A program made the position numbers and the translations under genes. Source: a virus. Taken from it: DNA of 26,539 nt. The stretch is taken from positions 1 to 26,539 of the IMG/VR virus record IMGVR_UViG_3300017755_000082. One strand, given 5' to 3'. The notes below the pieces were generated by a model that was not told the origin of the DNA, did no database searches, and saw nothing but the letters and a program-made list of their open reading frames with translations. Below are positions 21,401-26,539 of this stretch, piece after piece. How positions within the stretch are numbered: position 1 is the stretch's first letter; each line of letters starts with the position of its first letter.

Positions 21401-21866
21401 TGTCAAAAGCTAGGATTTTAGAAGCACGATCCGTAGCTGAGTTGGTAAACTCAGTAGAGGTCATAGTATTCGTTCTTGATAGTTTCATAGAACGATCAAC
21501 TTCTTCTTGCACTTCTTGAATTTGCATTTGTAATTTGTCTAATGCATCTTCATGGGTTTCAGCTGCAAATGGATCGTTCTCAACGTAATCAGATTCTTGC
21601 GTCAAACTAGTGTCACGGATTAGCACCAGGGTAGTACCAGAAGCTGGAGCTGTTACCATAGTGACTGTGCCACCAGATGCTCCGTTGTCTACAATAGAAT
21701 AATTAGCAGAACCTGTGCCTTCACTTTTTACAGTTTCTGTTCCGTTAGCTGATCTCTCAATTACTTTTAGTTCTGACGTTGAATTGATTGGGAACGTAAA
21801 CGTAAAAGCTGTAGTTGAACCATTACCAGAATACGATTGTGATACGGTTGTCGTAGATAGTGTCAT
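18417..21866 (-). CDS. tail fibre with T7-fibre-like N-terminus and S74 chaperone (1149 aa)
   Basis: The N-terminal about 150 residues match the virion-attachment domain of T7-type fibres (YSGNGSTTAFTFTFPI, later TLVLIRDTSLTQESDYVE, ending in a coiled coil DKLQMQIQEVQEEVDRSMKL). The Ala/Ser/Thr-rich shaft follows. A run of 12-residue repeats (ATSDIVSDLNTL type) encoded at about 20385-20860 comes next. The C-terminus is a second S74 domain with SDERIKQN (cleavage Ser1011) and GLVAQE, ending in a coiled coil. It probably forms the long host-binding fibre. The gene lies 3 bp downstream of the 993-residue gene. Confidence 0.9.
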   Translation of the reverse strand: MTLSTTTVSQSYSGNGSTTAFTFTFPINSTSELKVIERSANGTETVKSEGTGSANYSIVDNGASGGTVTMVTAPASGTTLVLIRDTSLTQESDYVENDPFAAETHEDALDKLQMQIQEVQEEVDRSMKLSRTNTMTSTEFTNSATDRASKILAFDSSGELSVTQELGTFKGNWGASTSYVPRDIVKDTSTNNIFIALTAHTSSGSQPLTTNTDSAKWSLLVDAASSTTSQTAAASSATAAASSATAAASSASTASGHKDTATTKASEAATSASAAATSATSAATSLDNFDDRYLGQKSSDPSADNDGDSLLTGALYFNTTNNLLMVYSGSAWQATTPTSSNQTNINTLAASAVVADMALLATTDVIADMALLATSDVISDMNALAVSDVISDINTLATSDIVSDLNTLATSDIVSDINTLATSDIVSDLNTLATSDIVSDINTLATSDIVTDLNLLATSDFVSDLNTLGTSTNVTNMANLNASGVLTNIANLNGSGVVANIATVAGAVSNVNNVGGSISNVNTVASNLSAVNNFGDVYRIASSAPTSSLTAGDLYFNTSTNVLNVYGASGWQNAGSSVNGTAQRYHYDISGTPTAVTGSDAAGNTLAYDAGFVDVYLNGVRMSTADVTVTSGDTVTFASALTNGDEVDIVAFGTFSVASINADNLSSGTVPVARVAGSYTSVTGTGALNAGTITSGFGNIDTGSSTITTTGAVATGALSVTGAISATAASTITTADNTAQLTLKSTDADASVGPDFVLQRDSGSPADDDSLGRIRFVADNDAGEALDHISINALIRDASDGTEDAQLTFNMLTAGAVVDAFHISPTETVFNDASVDRNFRIESNDNATMFVVDGENNRVGIGTSSPDMLLEVQGSVSVGGGSDEKLQQWNVGSDNCKMEVEYLDASGNRGFGFGPTSQQNLNLKTHDINRLTIRYDGQHTLTTDLNDVILYVKNTKTSGNVFGQQINFSSTVNDTGSYFFRCVGNNNSTVRAVIYANGDFDSATNSYGATSDERIKQNITDANSQWDDIKGLKVRNFKLKDEARTEEGGGQAAKTYLGLVAQETETVSPGLVKSRDPEKSDIISSSEFGTLYEDGDDIPEGKAIGDVKEVTEQVKSVSYSVLYMKAIKALQEAQTRIETLETKVAALEG
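20385..20860. repeat. 36-bp in-frame repeats in the tail fibre gene
   Basis: Around fourteen diverged copies of a 36-bp unit encode the 12-residue motif [L-A-T-S-D-I-V-S-D-L-N-T]. Central copies (about 20470-20700) are the most alike. The antisense strand stays open over this stretch, but only as a shadow of the repeats. Slippage here could change fibre length. Confidence 0.75.
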
Positions 21867-21869
21867 ATA

Positions 21870-24851
21870 TTAAAACCTCGAAAGTTCATTGTTGTCTAAG
21901 TATTTTTGTTTTTGTTTAATTGCTTGTTGCATGTCGTAAAACTCATCATCTTCTTCAGCTAAACTGTCAAAAGCAATTTTAAGATATTCTTGTCGAATAC
22001 CAGCTAGTGTTGCTCTACGCAAATCATCATTGCCACCTGTGTTACCAGATCTGCGTAAGAATTTTTTAGAGTGTGGCTTAATGCCATCGTATAAAGTTTC
22101 AAGAGCTTCGGTGAATGTATTATTTCTATTAACTCCAGTGCCAACAACTTCACCAGCTCGTGCATTTAACCTACTCCATTGTCTATCGGAAAAGTTTAAA
22201 TTTTTATATTTCTTTATAGTCGAATAGCCTGGTACATTTAATCGATATATGTCTGCTTGATATTCTTTAATCTCAGCACCTTGCTTATAAGTAAATGGTA
22301 CAAACGCATTATAAATTCTTTGTCCAATACCTTGTTTCATGCCATTGCTGCCATCTATGGGTTTAAATTCATAACTATAAACTGGAGCAAAAGCAGATGA
22401 CGCTACTGGATAAGTACCAATAACATTATTAGCAAAAGATTTAGCACCAATCATTAATGAATTATCTTTTGGATAACCTTCATTCGGATTTCGTTTTCCA
22501 ACACCATCTTCGTTAAAAATAATTTTACCCTCAGCATCTCTAGCAAATGGTTCTAAATCTAATTCGTAATCTGGTCCAATGTATCTTTTGGTTGGATCAA
22601 AAATTCGTTCTATATCACGACCAATACCACTAAAAGGAGCTACAGTTTTTGCGTATTGTTGTATAATTTTTTCAAAATTAATTAATTGATCTTCACTATA
22701 ACTTGATAATCCTAACATCTCATAAATTGATGATAAGCCATGTAGAAAGGGTATTTCTTTAAAATAAGTAGCACCAGCAACTACACATGATGTAGCTAAA
22801 TTATCTCTAAATGCTGCGTTGTCAGAGTTTTCCATTAAATCAACACAGTTAGCTGTAATACCAAAAAATGATCCAAATGGTTCAATACCTAAATATGACA
22901 CATATTTTAAATCACCATTAGGCACACCATTGTCATCAAACTTAGGTTTGCTTGTATCAGAGTTTGGTCCGTAAAACACAAAGCTGTGAGGTTGAATACC
23001 TAACACATCCATTTGATAAGCACGTTTGCGTGGATCTCGTTCTGGTGGTCCTGTAATGCTACCGTTTTGTTTTAAGTTGTAAGCAAACGAAAACGCACCA
23101 GCAGACATGGAATACTTACCCATTTCCATAGTTCTAAACTGTGCATCTTCTGCAAATTTTTTACCATAATCAGTATAAGGTTTGCCAGTAAAAGTGGCAT
23201 AAATAGAATCAAAACTTAATTTACCAGCCTTAACCACACCACCATAACTACGGTCATAGACAGCTTTGAAAATATTAACTGGCGTTTTAAAAAACGGCAT
23301 GACAACACGAGCTACAGGAAAATTACCAATTTTCACTTCACCCAATAAGTCTTGTATTTTACTTAAACTAGGTCCTAAATCATCTTGGAATACAGCAGCT
23401 TTTCTAGCTTCATCTATTTGTTTTAATGCAACTGGATTAGTATAAGTAAAATCAGTCACAGCTTCTTTTATATAAGCATCATCAAAACCTTGCTTTTGTA
23501 AATCAATAGCATGTTGCACAGCTAAATCTGCTTCTTCAGAATACTTAGCCATGGTTTTAAAAAACTCATCACCCCACACAAGGGCTGTACCAGGCATACG
23601 AATAGCTTTGCCTAAAACATCAATTCCATATCCTATACCACTGTTTTCAAACCTTGTGCCAGTTGCAGTAATAGTTTTTTTTTGATATTGTGAAATTTCT
23701 AATTTGTCGACACTTGGTCCTTCACGCACTGCCACAGACGCTGCATCCCAGGCTTTTTTCCAACTGTAAGTGTATGAATACATACGAGCATACAATTGTT
23801 CAAATGCTACGCCTTGAGCTTCAGTCTTAAAATAATTTTTATTTTTTAGTATTGGTATTTTTTTACCTACAGCCTTAATGCCTTTTTCACCTAAATTAAA
23901 TGTAGCTGCTGCTGCTGTTTCAGGTATTTTCCATCCTTGGTAAAATGCATTACCAAACATATTTCTAAATTGTGTACGAGGTGATGACAACAAACCATTC
24001 ATGTATATTTCCATGATAGTATCTGATGTTTTGCTACCCCAAGTTTTAGATGCAAAATCATTAAGTTGAGCTAAAGATTTCTTAGGATCTAAAATAGTTT
24101 CAGCCATTATTGTAGCAGCTTCTGATCCACCTAATTCATTAACTATTAACTTTTCAAAATCAGCTTGGCTACCAACATAGTCACCAGGTATCTTAAATGC
24201 ATTTAAAGCTCGTGCTACATTAGCTCGACCTTTTTTATAAGTTTCTACAATAGATGCATGTCGTGCTACTTGCTGTCTAAATAAAAATAAAGTAGCAGAA
24301 TCATCTTTACCATCTTTAATTGCTTGTGCAATTTTTTTTAAAGTTTCCGATGAATTAACTAGAGTTTGTTTAGCAGCTACTACTTGTGATGCATTAAATA
24401 AGGTATTATCTTTATTCCAATTCCCACTCATGTTAAGAATTGCACCCATTTCTTCATTAGCACCAGCTGCTGATTCAGCTTGGGTTATTTTATTAATAGG
24501 TGTTTCTATATTATCAGTTGATGCTTTTAAATTGCTAATAATATCTTCGGAAGTTTCAAAACCTTTTAGAGAAGTGTCACCTTGATCTAATATTTCTTGA
24601 GCTTTGTTTACTTGAGTAATAGCTTCATCAACAGTTTCTACGTTTTTGGGTACTACAGGTTTTATTTTTTTCTTTTTAGTTGCACCTTCAGCACCTTCTT
24701 TGACTATTTGATTTACAATACCAGTTAGACTAGCTAATTGAACTAAATCAGAATCTTGATTCCCTGACGCTGTTTTTTGCATATCTGCTATGCCTGATTG
24801 TGCATCAGCAGCCAATAGATCCGTTGGATCTTGGGGTTGTTTAATAGCCAT
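21870..24851 (-). CDS. large internal-virion/ejection-like protein (993 aa)
   Basis: 993 residues, mostly helical and alanine/lysine-rich at the N-terminus. The middle has the IYMNGLLSSPRTQFRNMFGNAFYQ motif (about residue 280-300) found in large phage virion proteins thought to enter the cell with the DNA. Hydrophobic stretches (FPVARVVMPFF, SMSAGAFSFAYN) and the position immediately upstream of the fibre gene match the T7-like order of ejection proteins followed by fibre. No lysozyme or transglycosylase motif is apparent to me. The RBS region is partly enclosed by a hairpin (24865-24886). Assignment rests on the motif, size and order. Confidence 0.7.
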   Translation of the reverse strand: MAIKQPQDPTDLLAADAQSGIADMQKTASGNQDSDLVQLASLTGIVNQIVKEGAEGATKKKKIKPVVPKNVETVDEAITQVNKAQEILDQGDTSLKGFETSEDIISNLKASTDNIETPINKITQAESAAGANEEMGAILNMSGNWNKDNTLFNASQVVAAKQTLVNSSETLKKIAQAIKDGKDDSATLFLFRQQVARHASIVETYKKGRANVARALNAFKIPGDYVGSQADFEKLIVNELGGSEAATIMAETILDPKKSLAQLNDFASKTWGSKTSDTIMEIYMNGLLSSPRTQFRNMFGNAFYQGWKIPETAAAATFNLGEKGIKAVGKKIPILKNKNYFKTEAQGVAFEQLYARMYSYTYSWKKAWDAASVAVREGPSVDKLEISQYQKKTITATGTRFENSGIGYGIDVLGKAIRMPGTALVWGDEFFKTMAKYSEEADLAVQHAIDLQKQGFDDAYIKEAVTDFTYTNPVALKQIDEARKAAVFQDDLGPSLSKIQDLLGEVKIGNFPVARVVMPFFKTPVNIFKAVYDRSYGGVVKAGKLSFDSIYATFTGKPYTDYGKKFAEDAQFRTMEMGKYSMSAGAFSFAYNLKQNGSITGPPERDPRKRAYQMDVLGIQPHSFVFYGPNSDTSKPKFDDNGVPNGDLKYVSYLGIEPFGSFFGITANCVDLMENSDNAAFRDNLATSCVVAGATYFKEIPFLHGLSSIYEMLGLSSYSEDQLINFEKIIQQYAKTVAPFSGIGRDIERIFDPTKRYIGPDYELDLEPFARDAEGKIIFNEDGVGKRNPNEGYPKDNSLMIGAKSFANNVIGTYPVASSAFAPVYSYEFKPIDGSNGMKQGIGQRIYNAFVPFTYKQGAEIKEYQADIYRLNVPGYSTIKKYKNLNFSDRQWSRLNARAGEVVGTGVNRNNTFTEALETLYDGIKPHSKKFLRRSGNTGGNDDLRRATLAGIRQEYLKIAFDSLAEEDDEFYDMQQAIKQKQKYLDNNELSRF

Positions 24852-24864
24852 GTAATGAAATCCT

Positions 24865-24886
24865 TTAGGAACATAAACATTCCTAA
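24865..24886 (-). other. 7-bp hairpin overlapping the RBS of the 993-aa gene
   Basis: TTAGGAA and TTCCTAA (24865-24871 and 24880-24886) form a perfect 7-bp stem with an 8-nt loop. The RBS AAAGGA (complement of 24861-24866) overlaps the last bases of the stem by two. It could modulate translation or mark an RNA processing site. The remaining gap to the upstream gene (24887-24929) is AT-rich with no gene. Confidence 0.5.
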
Positions 24887-24929
24887 TTTTAAATATTTAT
24901 AATTGATTTGTTGTAACTTGTGTAGTTTT

Positions 24930-25853
24930 TTATTTTTCTAAACTTAAATTATTTGTATTAGTATTTTCTATGTTTGTTTGTATTTCAAACTCTTGTTGAT
25001 CTTGAACAGCTGTTTCAGTTAAATCATCACTGACTAAACCAACTGTACCTGATACACCAATCATTCCATACAAACTAAATAGCATTGGCATGATTGCTTC
25101 AAAAGCACTACCAGTAGCAAAACCATCAGCTGCAAATAATAATCGTTTTTGTATTTTATCCCAGGGTTCTTGTGTTGCTACACCTTGTTGAAAGATCTCT
25201 CGTATTTGAGTTAAATCATTTTCATCAGTAATACCTGTTAAATCAGAAATCATTAGCACGAATGGTTTTTCATCATTACGAGCAATAGCTGCAGCTGTGC
25301 CTTCAGCTACTCCCCAACGTAAAGCACTAGATGCTACATTTTTAAAATACGTTGCAAATTTTTGACTGTTTTTTGCTATGCCAGATAATGGTTTTATTTT
25401 TTTTAACAAAGCATTATTAACCACCATGATGCTAAGTTCCGATGCTACATCTCTTACAACTCTGCCTGTTTCTGTTTGTGGTTCAAATTTACTTTTTAGT
25501 TTTCTAAAATCATCTAATGATCTATACACCATAACTCCTAGCAACGGATGCGTTTTGGTCAGCAAGTGATTGGTAGACTCATCTATATCTTGATAAGTTG
25601 TGCCTAATTCATCACCAATATCTGCTATAAGTGATCTTGTAACATTTTTTGTTTCACTTAAAAATGTTGGCTCGGCTACTGTTTGTATATCGATAACGCC
25701 ATTGCCAAAATCTATTTTTTGTTTAGTTGATTTAGTATTGGCATCATAATATTCTTCTGGAGCTGGACTATTAGGATTATCAAATGAATAATTTTTAGCC
25801 TTGTCCATACTTTCATAAATCGGCAATAAGGTATTTTCTAATGTATCTTCCAT
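24930..25853 (-). CDS. virion-associated/internal-virion-like protein (307 aa)
   Basis: 307 residues. A hydrophobic region (AFEAIMPMLFSLYGMIGVSGTVGLV, about 255-280) could be a membrane or channel segment. The rest is mixed helix with acidic and amide-rich ends. There is a further amphipathic stretch (WGVAEGTAAAIARN). It lies between the 993-aa protein and another virion-like gene in the region where T7-like phages encode internal core and ejection proteins. I infer that role from order and the hydrophobic segment, not from a family match. Confidence 0.55.
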   Translation of the reverse strand: MEDTLENTLLPIYESMDKAKNYSFDNPNSPAPEEYYDANTKSTKQKIDFGNGVIDIQTVAEPTFLSETKNVTRSLIADIGDELGTTYQDIDESTNHLLTKTHPLLGVMVYRSLDDFRKLKSKFEPQTETGRVVRDVASELSIMVVNNALLKKIKPLSGIAKNSQKFATYFKNVASSALRWGVAEGTAAAIARNDEKPFVLMISDLTGITDENDLTQIREIFQQGVATQEPWDKIQKRLLFAADGFATGSAFEAIMPMLFSLYGMIGVSGTVGLVSDDLTETAVQDQQEFEIQTNIENTNTNNLSLEK

Positions 25854-25855
25854 TA

Positions 25856-26539
25856 TTACTGATTAGCCAATCTATCATATATATCTGCACCATAAGTAGT
25901 TTTCAGCATATCAATTTCATCTATAATGTCATTTTGTCTACGTTCAGGAATCTGACTGGCTTTTATATCAAGTTTAGATTGAGTAATATTATTGACATCA
26001 ATTAAAATATTATTGTCAGTCATAGCTGCACTACCATTTATATCAGTAATTACATTTTGAGCAGACGTTAATAATTTAGTTTGAACAAAACTATCAGCTT
26101 CTATCATAACTTGATTAAATATTTCTATTGGACTTAGTTTACCTTCCATTACTAAATCATCAAATCTTTTTACATATATGCTAGTAGCATCATTATAGGC
26201 ATCAGCTCTAGTTGGATCATTTTCTTGTAAACTTTCAATGTAAGCATTGTTAGTAGAAAATATTTGACCTTTAATATTATTACGCAAACGATTGACCAAT
26301 GGTGATGATATACTTGTTACCGACACATGAGTATCGTGCAAATCTTTGAAAGTTGCTTCAGTTACAGTTGGTCTTAGTGCAAGTATTTCAGCATAATCAT
26401 AATTACCTTTATTAATTTCTGCTTTTTCTATAATGACATCAATCGTGTCAACATCAGCATAATTAAAATTATTTTTTGATGCAGCTATTAATTGTAGTGC
26501 TGTGCTATCACCAAGATTGTCTGTTTCTAGTTGTTTATA
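25856..26539 (-). CDS. partial virion-like protein, 5' end cut by the window edge
   Basis: The frame is open from the stop at 25856 to base 26539 without a stop, at least 227 residues. The TTG at 26341 is therefore only an internal codon, not a reliable start. The visible part is helical and Asn/Asp/Thr-rich (for example KLDIKASQIPERRQNDIIDEIDML at the end), with no membrane segment. Its stop is followed after 2 bp by the ATG of the 307-aa gene, so it is the upstream gene of the same operon. A structural or ejection-protein role is plausible by position. Confidence 0.6.
   Translation of the reverse strand, partial: YKQLETDNLGDSTALQLIAASKNNFNYADVDTIDVIIEKAEINKGNYDYAEILALRPTVTEATFKDLHDTHVSVTSISSPLVNRLRNNIKGQIFSTNNAYIESLQENDPTRADAYNDATSIYVKRFDDLVMEGKLSPIEIFNQVMIEADSFVQTKLLTSAQNVITDINGSAAMTDNNILIDVNNITQSKLDIKASQIPERRQNDIIDEIDMLKTTYGADIYDRLANQ

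Noticed and set aside
26339-26341. TTG start for the gene at the right edge
   Set aside because: The frame stays open for 66 more codons to the window edge, so the gene is cut off rather than starting here.

Overview
The window is part of an AT-rich, tailed temperate phage or prophage. No bacterial housekeeping gene is visible, and genes run off both ends, so it is an internal or permuted slice of a larger phage genome. The fibre N-terminus, the adjacent large internal-virion-like proteins and the absence of any tape-measure or sheath gene suggest a podovirus-like (T7-type) virion. Several very small basic proteins at the left end resemble proteins common in marine phages. A marine alphaproteobacterial host (SAR11/SAR116-like) is therefore my guess, from memory of families rather than from a search.

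Layout. (1) 1-3172, minus strand: a tight cassette of tiny basic or low-complexity proteins, a GNAT-like protein, and the large terminase. (2) 3173-3476: a gene-free stretch with repeated AGTACCT boxes and two hairpins. (3) 3477-6277, minus strand: an operon led by a small Cro-like HTH protein, then a Zn-ribbon protein, a PD-(D/E)XK nuclease-like protein, an HTH protein with three 15-bp iterons inside its gene (possible lambda O-type origin), a small DNA-binding-like protein, an HGG-motif protein and the small terminase. (4) 6278-6377: a divergent control region with alternating TTTAC/GTAAA half-sites. (5) 6378-10454, plus strand: a CI-like repressor, then a recombination operon (PD-(D/E)XK exonuclease, DUF1071/Sak-type annealing protein, SSB-like protein) and small accessory genes. 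(6) 10354-11800, minus strand: tyrosine integrase with two small genes coupled upstream by TAATG overlaps; the integrase 3' end overlaps the last plus-strand gene by 101 bp. (7) 11801-12208: probable attachment and control region with repeated AGTACC boxes, followed by an intact tRNA-Cys(GCA). (8) 12212-16469, minus strand: exported and lysis-type proteins (acidic secreted protein, second secreted protein, 3-TM holin, M15 endolysin, Holliday-resolvase-like nuclease, small membrane proteins). (9) 16469-26539, minus strand: two tandem tail-fibre genes, both ending in S74-type autoproteolytic chaperones, then a 993-residue internal-virion/ejection-like protein and two more virion-like proteins, the last cut by the window edge.

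Together this is a complete lysis/lysogeny toolkit (repressor, Cro, integrase, attachment region), a recombination module, packaging, late virion genes and lysis genes. Portal, capsid and any DNA polymerase, helicase or RNA polymerase are not in this window. The observations I most want checked are the duplicated box element shared by the two intergenic regions, the intragenic iterons, the recurring TTAGGA-N7-ATG junctions that give successive unrelated proteins the same C-terminal residues, and the operator array.
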